Positions 34,638-49,700 of a stretch of DNA of 64,000 nucleotides are shown in pieces (positions within the stretch are counted from its first letter, which is position 1; each line of letters starts with the position of its first letter). The notes beneath the pieces are model-generated. The model saw only the letters and a program-made list of their open reading frames with translations. It searched no databases and was not told the DNA's origin. Source of the stretch: Mycteria americana (Eukaryota; Chordata; Aves; Ciconiiformes; Ciconiidae); assembly GCF_035582795.1 (NCBI RefSeq), contig NC_134367.1, positions 121,236,562-121,300,561 on the forward strand. Reading direction: 5' to 3'. Both the position numbers and the translations under genes were made by a program.

Positions 34638-37600
34638 CTGCAGTGAAACATACAAGGAGATTAGCACCTGAACGGATCACATCCACCTGGAGTATTCAGA
34701 AAAACAACCGGGGTTTGTTTATGAATTGGGCACACAATTACAACAATCCATGTTCAGATAGTATGCCTGGATGAGATGTTTTAAGTATCAGTTCAAAACT
34801 CAATGCTATGGAGGTGGCTTATTTTACAGGAGTGATCATACATAACGTGATTACTGCTAGGTGTAAAACTAGTTACAAGGAAGGGAGATAAAACAAGTTC
34901 AGAAAACTCAGCAGGAACTGGGCATCCAAAACTTCTATTCTCTTGCTGTAAACCCAGGCTTATCTAGGCTTAAACCCAATTCCATTGCAACTTAGAATAT
35001 GAATTATTACAACATTAACTTCTGGAAGGTTAATATAAAACCAATGAAACAGCAAAACAGTTATATTGTTTATAACAATTTACACAGAGTTAAGATCCCT
35101 CATGCATTGTTGAAACATATCAGGGGATGACAGAAACATGACCATGGTGTTTCCAGTTAGAAAGCAGCAAGATGGAGGCATAAAAGTTGTATTTTCATAG
35201 TAAAAATATTAACCAGGATTCACAGACCTGGATTTTTACTAGTGTTACAGAAACAGGCAGTTTAAAATAGGATGAGGATCAGAAAAGCATGTTCAAAACT
35301 AGGTCAATGAAGACTGGTGAACAGCAGCAAGTGAAATCCAGTGTTTGATGTTTCCCTTCTCAAAAGGCCCCAACGACACACTCCCAGAGAGCTGTGTTCT
35401 AAAGTACGTAACTGCTGCTATCAAAGAAACAGATTTGGGGCATTACTGTTTCCAGCTGCAGAGGAGAGACCCTTCTGACAGGAAGGACGACTGTGCTGGG
35501 AAACACACCACCAGTATGTCACCAGGAACACCTGCCCCAACCCTTGTATCAAAGGGATCCATTTACACCATCCAACCACAAGCATCAAACAAAAACGGGA
35601 GGAGCAGCATAAGGACAGCACGGCACACTGTTTAGGGCTATGCTAGAAACCCCAGTGTGAAACACTCCTGAACACACCCTGGGTGCTCTCATTTCAGCTG
35701 GGGCTGTTGCGGCCTCACTCCTATTCAGTAAGCTTGTTGGCTCACAAATACCTTAGTAAGTACGAAAGGCAACTGGATGTTACCTTGCAAATATACCCCA
35801 AGTACAGAAAACCATTTCAGATAAACTCTTTCACAGAGTACAAGGATGAATAAGCTTAAGCAGGACATGTAAGAATAAACTGGAGAGGAACAAAACTTCA
35901 TTCCAGCAACATTTGAAACATTTATGAACTTCCTTCTCTAGCTTCTTCAACCTAAGACAATGCTTTCTTGCATGCAGGTAGGCTGACTGAATTTCACCCC
36001 TACCACACTGCAAATAAATACCCCCAGGTCATTAAGAACAATTACAAAACCCACTGTTTCAGGGGAAAATCCAACTTAAAATAGGATTCAGCCCGTAAGA
36101 GGCTGTATGCTTTCCTGGGAGGTGTGGGATGCCAGGCACAGCTAGCCACACCCTCTCAGGAGAGGTACCACTGACCTGTTTTGGTGATGGAGGGTTGGGC
36201 TGGGGCAGGAAAGGGGAAAAGCTCTGCGAGCATAATCTCCATTTCAAATCTAGTTCTGCTGTAAAAACAATTTCTGTATAGAAGCTGCCCATTGCACAGA
36301 TGAAATACCATGTTTTCCTATTTTTACTTTGCTAGCGCCGTGAGTCATCATCTGCGTTTCAAAACTGCTTCACGAATCACACAATTCTTGTGAACTGAAC
36401 TGTGGCTACTGTTGTCACACAAAAGGAGAAAAAGCAACCCACAACCAAGGAAACCTACAGCAGGTTTCCAGTAGGACAATGCCCAACTCCCAATCTATCA
36501 CCAAGCTGATTGCATTCCTAGTTACTATGGAAAGGCTCAAGTCATGTCCTTTACTAAGACATACTAAAACACAGAGCATGGCTGCATTCTGCAATCACAA
36601 CTTTCTTGCAGAAGACAAAGCCTGCATATTTAAATTAAGCAGTAAAAAAACCAAAAGGGCCCAAACGTACCCATTCAGAGGTCCTCCATCATTGACTACG
36701 TTTAGGTGGGCCAGCTGCCTCTTCAGGTGAAGTTTGTAGCTTGCATTAATTCTTAAAAACAACATCTAGAAGAAACCACAGAAGCAGAGTAAGGAACCAT
36801 CCCCATGCTTGCATCACTACCTACAGCGAGGAAACACTTTGCAAACACCTTAAATCACTAACCTTCGGTTTTGTTTTTACAATCATGTGGTTTTCCCTTC
36901 TGGCAGTCGTTCCGCCTCCTAATCTTTCTGGCCACATACAATGTATAACATACAGGACAGTATACATCCTCACTTATTTGTTATGTGTTGCACTTAGAGG
37001 ACACATTCTTTGGAGCATAAATTTTTCTTCCCTGTTGTATGAAGCATCTACCAACTTGTATTAAGGCTAGAAGATAACAAATCTTTTTCCTGTACTATAA
37101 CCACTTAAAGTCTTTTCTCCAAGAGAAAGCGTGAAAAACAGTTTGAAGGGACCATTTAATTTAGTGCAAAAGAGAAACTACAACTTAGTGCATTCAGTGA
37201 CTGTACCAGTCCTTCCTGTCCTTAGATTTACAACTCTGCAGTAGCAGTAACTGCAGCAAAATACTGAAAAAGCACATCTGGTACAACCTGGCTGCATAAT
37301 ACGTTTAGAGACCTTCGGAAGCCACTAACTTTGAGCAGTGTTACAGAAGAATTCCCTAAAAGGGCTGTTCTCGAGCCCCAAAGCGTTACAATTTGTGCAG
37401 AATTTCAGCACTAATTCCTGAATTGAAGATCCACCTCTCTAGACATTAAAATGCAGCTCAAAATGCTGGAATCAGTCAGTTCTTTTTGTGTGTCTCATCG
37501 TTCTCCCTGCACATCCAAACACTTACTTCAGTTCAGACCGAGCTGTCTGCATGACTGCTGCCAACCCCTTTAATGTGCGAGTTTCACAAAGACTCAAAAA

Positions 37601-40600
37601 AGAATCCCCCCCTTTAGATAAAGCAGAAGTCTCTCTTGTTACCGAGTTCATGTGCATTTGCAAGGGAGGTGTTACATGAATCTCAAAAATAACATTCACC
37701 TGAGTTTGCTCCTCAGGAAGGAGATCATATATAGCTTCATGCATCTTTGCCATTTGCTTGCAGATATTCCTGAAGCATGCTGAAGGAACAGGAGCTTTCA
37801 CTTCATACTGCAAATAAAACCAAAACCAAGTTACTCCTTTCTGCCACCTTAAAACAGTTTATAGAGCAAAATTTCCAACAGCCATCTGAAGCCCTGCACT
37901 GCTAATGATGTCATGAATCAAGGCTCGTTTAGCATATCACACATTAAAACGGTCACTGGGCATGATCTGATTCAGCCAAGGACTAACATCATATAATCTT
38001 TCTTTATAAGCAAACAGTAACATTCACCAGCAGTATGAAATCTGAGGGTTTCCCAGCTTCATCGATTCATCTTTGTTAGTTTGAATTGCTTCTCTTTGCT
38101 CGTTGCTTTTTGTTGGTTACCGTTACCCTATGAATTACAGATGCAGAGAAAATAATCACTGTGCCAGCTACACAGATGCACGCTATGTGGCCTGCTAGCT
38201 GGCCCTCTCCTTCAGATTTGTATGAGTCAATGACAGACAAGCAATTCTACCTCTGATGAATACACCCCTCAAGTACTTCCTGAGAGAAAACTACTTCTCT
38301 AAGATCACATACATCCAAATTTCTGAAGAAACAAGGAAAGGAAAGAATAAAGAAATGGAAGCTCCTGAAACTCACTATTGGCCACAGAAAAAAACAAAAC
38401 CAAAAAGCCCCCAAAAACATTGAAGAAATACCTTGGAAAACAAAGTAGGAAATGTCCCTTCTCCCAGTAACTGAGATCAAGAAACAAGACACTGGAAACC
38501 ACCAGAAGGCAAGAGATTTGCTACAAAGGGAACAAAATTCTTATGTCCCCACCCTGGATAGGGAAGATCTGAATGTGATTTCAGAAGCACTTTGAAAAAC
38601 TGTCCCAGGAACAGTGAGGCCAGCTCTTCAGTTCCTGGTGGACAGGCTGCGCTAGCACAGGCCTGGGTTAAACACTGGTAGGTTGCCTTTGGTAGGGTGA
38701 TACGTCCCCACAGAGCCTTACACAATTCAGTGGAAGAGCTGAATCATTATAACTAAATTATTTATAAACACATGGGAGGAGACGCTCCCTTATGCTAGCC
38801 TGAATTGTGAAAGAGAACAAAGCTTGCCTGAGTGTGAGAGAAAAAAAAGAAATGGGGAGTTTTGAGAAAGTCTTTACAGAAAAGCCAAACCAATGACCTA
38901 ATTTTGACAGGAGAAGCAGCAGAAAAATAGTGCTTACTGCTCCAGGAGCCCTGCTCCCTGCATGGGAGAACTGCACAGTATACAGGATTGTGCCTCAAGA
39001 CATGACAGTTAGGCAACAAATGATTTACAATTTACTAGTATGCTGTAAAGCCAAAGGGAACCGGCAAGCTGCAGCAACGGCTCTTGCACGACTACAGACA
39101 AATTAAACTTTTCATCATGACGCGGGAAAAACAACAGCACCAGAAAGAAATATGAGCTCCAGCCCTGCAAGGTGCCGGCCATTTTTATCTCCAGCTAAGG
39201 TCAACAACGTGTAATACCATGAGGGATCAGACAAAAGTTTACTGCTCTTCTGTCCAAACAGTCACAAGACAGCAAGCTCCAAGAGAAGCTAAGAACTCGC
39301 ACTGGATTTTTTTCCACAAACATTTATCCCTTTTTAAAAACCTACGCCTTTTTCACTTGTTAATTACAGCTGTTAAATACCCCTGTTCCTGTTTTATCTC
39401 CCTGCCAAAGTTAATAGACAGATGCTGCGAACTGTCCGTGCTGTTGTGAAATGCCCTGCTGAGTGTGTGGCCTCATCACGGTGGCACTGTGTGAAGACAG
39501 CTCCTGTTCCACAGAGCTCCCAGAGGAAAGCAGAGCCTGGAAATGCAGAAGTAACTTGTCCATGTTACGCAAGTGCCAGGTCAATGTCCCTTCTACTGGA
39601 CCAAACCGTTCGTCTCCTACAAAGCAGGTTTCTAGCCTGTGCAGTATTTGCTTTTAAAGCATGCTGGACCCACACTACTATGAAACTTGCTTGCTTACTC
39701 ATTCAGATTTACACATTTTAAAGCATGTGACCACTTTATCCACAAGGCACTGAAATATTTAGACTCTCACAAAAACATATAAAACAAAGAACACACTGAC
39801 ATGGTTGCACTGACATGCCCATTTACAAATTTCCTGTTTTTATGTTCTTCACAGCCTTCAGTGCCAAGATTTCATTATTTCAGGAACAAGATGAGCCAAA
39901 TTATGGGGTGTGTTAGGAACGGAGGCAAATCAACACATGGTCTCCTTTTCTCTTGTACTCTGTGGGTTGCATTCATGTGAGCCAGGCACTCTCACTCAAG
40001 CCTTTTAGAGCTCTAAAGGACGGGAAAATTCTCAGTTTATATTTCATGCCAGCTCACAAGAGGAGAATAGGCTCTAAAGATGTAAGGACAGTAAGGGATG
40101 GATACTTACTAACTACCATCAAGAACATAAAGTGTATTACTGGTTTGTTGCGGGCTAACTTGTTTAGGATCAGTAATCTAAATTCTTGCATTTGTCTTCT
40201 ATTTTCAAGAGATAAGAGGTAAAGTGACCAAAAAGCCATGCTACTTCACAGAACAGGTACTTTTGTGAGGGGGACACAGGAACCCAAAAAAGCAGCAGAT
40301 CACTATTTGGATCTTTAGAACAGGGCATAAACATGTTTTAAGAAGTATAAATGCAACAGGGGGCGGGGAATCCTAATTGAAATGCTTTGCCCCCCCCCCC
40401 CCCCCCCCCCCCAGCTTAGGTAACACTATTTGATAGCCCAAAGAAACAGATGAAAAGAAAAAGCACAACATAAAATAAACAATAAAATAATAGAAACAGC
40501 AAGGAAGACAGAAATGCTGCCTGTTACAGCTGCCTCACTGCAGCCCCCATCAGCCTGTCCCCAACCCGTGCTCCACCAGGGAGATTCTGTGCTTCCCATG

Positions 40601-40685
40601 AGCTCCTACAAGGAAGAGGTTGGCCCAGGCCAATCAATCAAATCAGTCAGTAAAGAATTAATTTTTTTCTCTCATGAAACAGCTT

Positions 40686-40720
<35 letters not shown>

Positions 40721-43700
40721 TTTTTTTAAGAGCAGAAGATCCAAAGCAAAACACTAAGCTTTAAAAGCTCATGTACTTCATCTCTCAGATCTGTGGGCCC
40801 AGCAGGTCCTACCTTGGGGCAGGCTCTCTCAGTGTATTCCACATCAAGATGAGTGAGAGTGAGTGGATCCAGCCCAGGACCAACCTGTTCCACTGATGAG
40901 CGTTCAAAAATCAAAAAAACACTCAGAGCACTTCATGGGACAGCTATTAGCATTGCTACACAGCAGAAACTGTTAAGTGCAGACCTCTAGCCCCCAGGCC
41001 TGCAGCCCAATAGAAGAGCTGGTCATTCCCCTCCAAAAACTTCTCCTCCTCAGCAGGTTTTGCTGTTTCCTCAGCTGCAGGAAATTACATGCTCCCCACT
41101 TCCAAAAAGGCACCATTGGTAAGAGCAGGAAACAGGAACTGGCTCAGCCTGACTGCAGACAAGAGCTGTCAGTGGATAGAACTGCTGAGGGTAGGAGAGC
41201 ACTTCATTTTCTAAACACTACAGCATCTGCGCCAGCCAAAGCATTTCTGTTACTGCTGAAGGAGTAAACGAACAATTTTTTTGGGGGGGGGGGTGAAGGC
41301 GAATGACACCTGGGTGGCAAATGTTAAGACAAAACACATTCACAAGCACAGAGCTTTGTGTTTATACAGTTTAAAGAAGTTCAAACAACTCCTGATTAGG
41401 AAAGTTTAAGACTCCATTTGAAACATCTAGACTGTATACAATGAGACCTCCCATCGCAATTTAGAGAGTGTATAATTATTTCCATAAATCATTACCTTGG
41501 ATAATAGTTTGTCAAATAAGCTATCCATTATGGCAACGAGCTTTGCTGAAATTTCAGCTATGTGATCATGATAATCCTGTAATGGAAGAAAGCAGGTTTT
41601 ATTTACTATCTAATGGCATTCATATTCTTCAGAGCACAGTTGAAAAGCAGAACTTTGTGTTTAATTAGGAAATGCCAAAAGAATTACCTTCGTAATGTGG
41701 TCAAAATGCCTGAGCATGCTAAACTGCTTCGGCTGCAGTCGAGCTTCAAAATGAGCCCTGATAATAGGAATGTAGTGTACGATTAGCTGTAGGCAACGTG
41801 AAGAAAGGGCTGTAAATCCAGAAGCGAGAAAGGGAAAGAAAAATAATTATTACATAGAAGAGTCGTTTTGTATAGACTTTATCTCCTTTAACATATATAA
41901 CAGATCTGACACAATTTAACATGCCTTTAAAAAAAAAAAAAAAGGTATGCATTTGTTTCCACTGGGAAACCCCTCCCAGTGAAGATGCTAGACTAGCACC
42001 TGGCTATTCACACCCAGCTTTTGTAAGATATGGGTAAGGGACTAATTTTACAAGAGGCTTTAAGTGTCTACTTGACATTTTGAGCCCTGAGCACACACAG
42101 ACATCAGAGAGATCTCAAAAGACCTGACTCATCAGCTACCTAACCTCGGCAGGCACATTCTCAAGGCATCAATATTTCTTCTGCGGGAGGTGTATGTAAA
42201 CACTCTGCCCTGCCAAATCTGCCCAGAGCCAGCTCCTGCCTGTGGCACCAGGAGGATTCCCAAAACTGAGCTTCTCCTGTGCCCACCAGGGCCTGAGCCG
42301 GCAGCAGGACACACAGTGGTGCCAGAGTGGTCACCACATTGGCCAAGACTTCTAGAGCAAAGACCGGACCCAGCTTTTCTCTGCTCACTTGCATCTGCTC
42401 CAACACTACAGCCTATGGCCCCTTAGGGGGAAGCCTCTCAACCCATCCTCCTCAAGCTATTCCCTTTTAAAAAACAAAATGCAGGTAATCAGGACACCCT
42501 GAAACATGGGAACTGCAGTCAAACACCTGCTTCAACCCACCAACCAAAGGCTCTTAATTTCAGGAGATAGTTTAAATCAGGGGGTCTCAAGTAGCATGTC
42601 AGACTTTTCTGGAGCATGGGACTGGGCTCCTCGTTCTCCCCAGGTTTTCAGCGCAGCTAAAGCAGTCCAGGCGGGTAACTTGGCGCTGGCAATTCAGCTA
42701 AATAGCTGCACACTGAAAATGAGAAACTCTAAAGCCCAAATCATAGTTTGGATTCAGCACACAGACAGAGAGCCCTAAGTTACCTGACTGCACTGGGACA
42801 CTCAGCCATGTAGACACTTAACTATTCGATTCAGAGCCACCCACAGAAATAATTTCGTGCATTACTGACATGTGGTTATAACCCGCAGGAGCTGTATGTG
42901 GACAGGGCGTTACAGAATACGGCACCACGGGGCAGACGGGACAGCACAGCTCAGTGAAATGCATGGGGAGACAGGGGTTTGGCTGCGTTCCTCTACCTAC
43001 ATACCTCCAATCTCAAGATCTGAACACTAAGCAGCTCCCAAGCATGCCAAAGTCACCGCTGAAAAAGTAACTACACCTTCCCCCAGTCAAAACAATTTCA
43101 TGGAAAACTTGCTTGTCTGTGTATTTGTTCTTACATTTCCTTCGTGTAACACAGTGAAGCTTTACATTTAAAGTGATCCAGTAGACAGCAAAGGAATTTG
43201 ATGGATTTTAGTGCACCCCTTAATCAGACAATTCACTAGCTTTTATACACGTTTTACCCCCTAACCAGCAAGGTCTTATCACCCTCTGTGTTCCATGCAT
43301 GGCAGCACAACACAAACATAGCTTATCATAAATGTTTAGGGGTTTTTTGTGTTTGTTATTTTAAACAGGCAGGAGAACAAGCTTTGACATTTTAAATACA
43401 GAAATCCATACCTAGGTTTTTTGTAGTGATTGTTTTCAAACCAACAACTTGTAACGCACCAGCTCCAAGCACTAGTTGGCAACTTCTAGAGTTGAAATAC
43501 TGTGAGAAAGAATAAGGTAGTGAAAATTTATGCTGACTCTAACAATTACACATAACCACAGTTTAGAAATACCATCAATAGAATTCTGCAAGATTAAACA
43601 GGTTATTACAAAATAAATGAAGGCCAGTACCAGAGTTTCACATACTCCTTGCTACAGAGGAGTCCACGATTGTTAACTAGTAAGACAAAAGGAACTTTTT

Positions 43701-46700
43701 CACCACTGTCAGTAGTCACTGGCCCACAGTATTTTTTTGACTGAGCTTATGCTAAAGCACTCAAGGCAGTGTTTCACCAGAGGGAAGCAGAAATACTGTT
43801 ATTAAAACCGCAGTTAGCTGCTCAGTGATTTCAATTCAGGGACTAATTTCTGCTTCTCTATGAGACCTTTGGGTGAGGCTTCTCTCAGTGTGAAAGTAAA
43901 GTAGCAAGTCAGACTTGCTGCAGACTAGCTATGTTCAGCTTTACTTTGAAAGCCGTGCACAAGAATGGCTTTATAATAGAAATCTATTAAAACGTACTTC
44001 TCGAACCAGGGCCTTGGGTGAAGTGAAGGGTAAGGACCTCACTAGTTTTGCTAAGTAGAGTAGACAAGTGTAGTATCAGAATGGAAAACATCAAAAGACA
44101 AGTTTCTGCTCTGGCTCTAGACCACCCACTGATGTTAAAGAAAACCTGAAAGCACAAACTTACTGCTGCTGAGGTGGGTTAACCTGTGTAACACTATAAA
44201 ATACCAAGATTAAGAAATGATGCAGAGAAGATGTTAAGCCATTTCAAAAACCAGTTCTGTAAGAATTCCAGGCATAGTGGACGACTCATGACTTGATCTT
44301 CCCAACTTAGTTCCAGGAGAAAACAAGTTATTAAATGCACGCTCCAGCAAGGTCTCTGGACAGTAAGACAGTTCCTGTTAGCATATTCTGTCTTATTTTG
44401 GAATTCTGCTCCACCACTCAGCTTGAGATACCAGATATTCTAGACTGGCTTGGGTGATGCAATAGAGACAGAGGAGCCATTGCTGCTGTCCCCAATTCCT
44501 GCTCTGAATGGAGAGCAGAAGTCCCAGGGCTCATGTTTCAACAGAACTGTCCTGTTGACACTGGGGTGGAAATTGGGAGGCAAAACCTACAGAGAGCCAA
44601 CCCTTTCTCTTGCACCTGGAGAAAGATTCATGAGGAATTGTGACAAGGTTGCCCTGCAGCTTGTGTCTGCAACACAGAGGATTTCCCTCATACAGAACTC
44701 CTTTTTTGGGGGGGGCCACAATCATGCTTCACAGGTCTTGCTTCATGATAACGCAAGAACAAACCAAAAATTTCAACCCTCCTTGAGTAAAAACAGGAAA
44801 CAATTTTCTGGCTATTGCCTGGAATCAGTCACAAAACTCAGGACCAGAGAGGATATGCTGTGAACACCACACACTTGCTCTCAGCTGCCAGAGTGGTGTA
44901 TCCAGGGCCAGAAAAGCAACCCAGACCTAACGCCACAACTGAACCTGAGCTACGTGTGACCCCCAACCTGGGAGAGGCATAATCTACTCTGCTCTCAGAC
45001 AGAAGTCGGGATCTGAAACTGTGTGACAATCACTTCATCTCCTCATCCTCCTCCTGAAAAGCAAGACCTTTTCTTATGCCTCCTGGTGGACTTCAGAAGT
45101 AGATCCACTGAGCCAAAGACAGATATATCCTACACAGCCTAAGCTGCCCTGAGGTATTTAGCTCAGGTTAGCGCCAACTCATTGACTGCGTGGCAGACCA
45201 TTAAAAACATGCTCTATAAAGGATGACAGACACTCGTACTCTCCCCCTGCCTTTCATAGATATTGCTGTTACTGGATGGCCTGTTGCAGACAAAGCAGCA
45301 AGGAAGTAGCATGCCTGAAACATCAAAAGAGCAATACCCCCTCCTTGTGACTGCTTGGAGGAAAGCGTTTCTGCGTTCCAGCACCGTGGCTGCAAGCCTT
45401 CTCTTGTCTGCACCACCTAATCAAACTCAGTTTGTGTTTGATTGTGTTTTTGTTCATACACAGGTGTTATTTCACTCTGGTTGCAGCCAAAGTCCAAAAC
45501 AGCCTGGAATTTCATTACCTGGGAACACTTTGCAGCTTCCATCACAATAAAGACTAGCTCTTGCTACCTTCAAAATTTGCTAGCTCTGACAGCTGTCAAA
45601 CAAAAAGCGTAGTCACCTGCAAAGACACCTTGAGTGGCTCTTATTTTGTTCAAAGTGTAATAAATGAGTTTTTGTTTTTGCTAGCTGTTCTTGTCATCTC
45701 TCCAATTAATGGCACCTTGCTGCCAGATAGGAAATAGAATAATTAAACTGCACATGATGTTTGAATACCAAAGCATAAAACACAAGTGACATAGAACAAG
45801 ATATGGTAGGGAGAGAAGTAACACAGAGATGCAAATCTGGCCAAGTTTGAGGCATCTGCTGCTATTCTGCCTGCCTGCGAAAAGGTGCTGCAAGACTTGA
45901 GTGAAGCAGCAGCTGGAGAACGAGAGGTGAAGAGGGGCATCCCCAGTCCCAGACTGACTGATTTGCCTTGGATAGTGCTTTCAAAGGGATGAATCTGAAT
46001 GATGACTGCAGGGAGGAGTGTTCCTGCATCTGATTATTTAGATAAGAACTACCAACAGGAAGATTATTTAAAGGTCCATCTCCTAGGGTGTGTTTTCCCC
46101 TCCCTCACCTTTTGTAAAATACAGTTTTGGAGAGTAGAATCTGTTCATCTTTTATCGATTATGCTTATGTTCAGAACTCTAATACCTGACATAACTTTTG
46201 TGGGCAAAGACAAAAGTGAAAACCTTAAAATACATTAACTGCCAGGCTTTGGAGCGTGTATATATATATATATATATATATAAAAAAGTATATATGACAG
46301 TTTTAAGGTGCATTCATGTGCTCCTTTTATTACTGTTTACTTATATTACCTTGCAGTATCTGTGCTTTAACAGCTTTCCTCTTCTCTAGTGAGAAATAAA
46401 TGACAAAAAGGTCCTGGCCTTTCATCATCTTTACATTCTACAACAGAAGCTTCATCCCAAACTATTTTTCATGCTTCTACTGACTATACCTCTACTGACT
46501 TGTAAAACCCAAGGGACTCTTTTCCTTCCTGAATATAGATATATCTCTGTGGCACCTGGAATCAAATTGCTTTTTCTTCAGCAGCATTAATCCTACACCC
46601 AGCCTGAAGGACAGGCAGCTGTGACAAACACTACTAGATGGGATTTCCAATATTCCAGGTGAACAAGAGGAAAGATGGCCTTCCCAAAGTTAATTCACAC

Positions 46701-49700
46701 AACAAATTGCATCTTTAATGCCCTTAGCTTAGAAGGCTACCTTACGGCAAAGTAACAAATGCAATCATTTCTAGACAATTTATATCATTTATATTAAGTC
46801 ATAAAAGCACATGAAGCATTACAGAAAGTAAGACACGTTCTCTGCCCTGAATACCCCTGATGAGCACAGACAGTACATTTGGAGTCATACCTTCAGCAAA
46901 TCAGACAGGCGGGTAAGCATGTCAGTGGTGATGGAAGGAATGTTATCCACACACTGGCAGTACTCAAGGATTATTCTTATTAACAGCAATACTGTCCTAC
47001 AAGAGAGAAAACAGCCAAATTTGTCATCTCAGTGCACAGAAGACATTGAAAAGTCAAACACAGGCCAGTCATGTTGATAGAAAGCTACCTAGTGCTAGAG
47101 ATTATAGCATTAAATAAACCCACTAACTGATCTGAAGTAAAACACAGAAGAAGATATACATAAAGATGGTTATAAATAATACCCATTTCCACAGGGTGGC
47201 GTGTGGAAAAGTACTTAACATATATGAGAGAAAATCTCTAGGGTTCATTGGTATAACTTGTTAATCTCCAAAAGGGACAGGGCAATGGTTTTGAACTAAA
47301 AGAGGGTAGATTTACACTAGATACAAGGAAGACTTTTTTACAATGAGGGTGGTGAAACACTGGCAAAGGTTGCCCAGAGAGGCTGCAGATGCCCCATCCC
47401 TGGAAACATTCAAGGTCAGGTTGGACGGGGCTCTGAGCAACCTCATCTAGTCGAAGATGTCCCTGCTCATTGCAGGGGGGTTGGACTAGATGACCTCTAA
47501 AGGTCCCTTCCAACCCAAACTATTCTATGATTCTAAAAAAGCTACTGTGGAACTAGGAGTCTCCACGTAGATGTTGGCAGCAGACAAAAAAATCCAAAGC
47601 TCCTTTCTTATACTACTGTATAATTCTGGCCGACTCTGAGCAAGTATAAAAATCCACAGAATGTAGACAACAGCCACCATTGAAAAGAATGTAAAGAATG
47701 CTAAGGAGTCACTAACGGAGAAGGCAGCTGTGACAAAACAGCACCAAATATTCAAAGATGCTCAACACCTGTAATTTCCCCTGAATTCAGCAGGCACTGG
47801 AGAATTTGGGAGGTACTGGATGGAATTAAGAAGGCTCCACAAAGAGCAGGTATGCTCCTTTGAATTCAAATACACAGAAGGCAGGAAACCTAAGGCAAGA
47901 CCAAGTGTTCAGAGTAGATACTCTAACATTTCAAAAAGTTAAATCTCTTTCTTCCTTTAGGCAGTAGAGTGCAGAAAGATGATGAACAATCAACTGAAAA
48001 TAAATACCTGGAAAATTTTGGGGGAATATCTAGGCTTTTTTTCATGAATGCATTTTATTTGATTAAATACAATGAAACTCTATGTAGAAGTGTGTAGAAC
48101 TGAATCAAAGATTTGCACCAACATGAAGCTGACAATTGCTTCACAGAGCTAAATATAACAAGTTTCAAATGAGCAGAGATGGATTATCAAACACACAATC
48201 TATTAAGTAAATTTTATCCTTTAAAGCCTGTTCAAGTACTCCTGCTCAACCTGAAATGCTCTTTTGCAGTGATATCAGTGGGCTGGCACAGAAGTTCTGA
48301 GACATCAGCTTCTGTTTCTAATTGAACAATGACGCATCATCATGAAGCAACTCATAAAATGACAGCTGGTCAAAGACATTATGTAAATCAGAACTTTTAA
48401 GTTTGGGGTAAATTGACATTAGGACTCTGGGGAGTGAGATCTTCCAGGTTTTACTCCCTCCCCAAAAACACTCATGCATATTTAATGCTTAAGCCTCACA
48501 GTCTTTGGAAACACAGCATGCTTTTAAATGAAAGTATATGAGTATCACATATTTTAAAATGTCTTTGATATAACCAGCTTTAAGAAACTACTTTCCAATC
48601 CAAAGCAATCAGGATACCAAGAAATAGCGTATGCAGCTTCTGAGATAGCCCATATCTTACTTCTTATTCTGAATAATCAGTAGTGGGACTCATGTATTTT
48701 GGGGTGGTTTAGCCTGGAGAAGAGAAAGCTCCAGGGAGACCTTATTGTGGCCTTTTAGTACTTAAAGGGGGCTTATAAGAGAGATGGGGACAGACTTTTT
48801 AGTAGCGCCTGTTGCGATAGGGCAAGGGATAATGGTTTTTAACTAAAAGAGGGTAGATTTAGACTAGATATAAGGAAGACATTTTTTACAATGAGGGTGG
48901 TTGAAACACTGGCAAAGGTTGCCCAGGGAAGTGGTAGATGCCCTATCCCTGGAAACATTCAAGGTCAGGTTGGACGGGGCTCTGAGCAACCTCATCTAGT
49001 TGAAAATGTCCCTGCTCATTGCAGGGGGGTTGGACTAGATGACTTCTAAAGGTCCCTTCCAACGCCAACTATTTTACGATTCCATGATTTTGCCAGAGAT
49101 AATATTTCTTGTCATTTGCAAGAAATAACAACAGTGTGCTATGAAGACAAACCTGTATTTTCATCACTAATGTGTTTTCATGAAATAATTGGTAAAAATG
49201 AAACCATAAATTTCAGCCTAGTCATTCAGAGAAGAAACAGCATTTTAATGTACAGAAGAACGTGCAATCTTTTATAACTGTTTGGGAAATACAGAGAAAC
49301 TAGTCTGTGGAAGGAGAGGGCTTTTTTTATTTAAATAAGATTGCTAAAGCTGTTAGTATTCACCACAGTTCTACTCAAAAGTTCTTGCCAACTAACCCAC
49401 TGCTAAGAGAAAAAGAGTGCATCTTACCCAACTGTTGCATATTTTTGTCCTTCAACAATAAGAAATTCAGTTGGCTTTCTTTCTTCAGTAGCTAGACATT
49501 TTAGCAAGAAAAGAAAAGGGATGAGTTGAACTAAAAGCAAGTACAAAAAGTGCTAGTTTCTAAAATTTAGTGTTCACTTGCTAAGGCTTGAAAAAACACA
49601 ATCTTTGAAGCACTGCTCTCTTTTACAATAGTTATTATATAGTTGGTCACCCATCATAATTATTACGACCCATAAAGTTACTTTATTATCTGCTGGGATT

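Larger units (their letters stand above)
37808..41495 (-). other. VPS54: VPS54 intron (3.7 kb)
   Basis: It contains a C23 homopolymer at 40390-40412, a GT run joined to poly(T) at 40690-40727 and a G11 run at 41283-41293. No transposon or exon was recognised. Confidence 0.85.
46997..49427 (-). other. VPS54: VPS54 intron with two CR1 insertions
   Basis: A 2.4 kb intron holding two CR1 3' fragments in the same direction, both antisense to VPS54. The remainder is unique sequence with no recognised element. Confidence 0.85.

Noticed and set aside
37523-37699. C-terminal extension of a VPS54 frame past TEEQTQ-like end into the intron
   Set aside because: The donor GTGAAT at 37699 and the downstream exon starting MLFLRINASY show that this part is spliced out.
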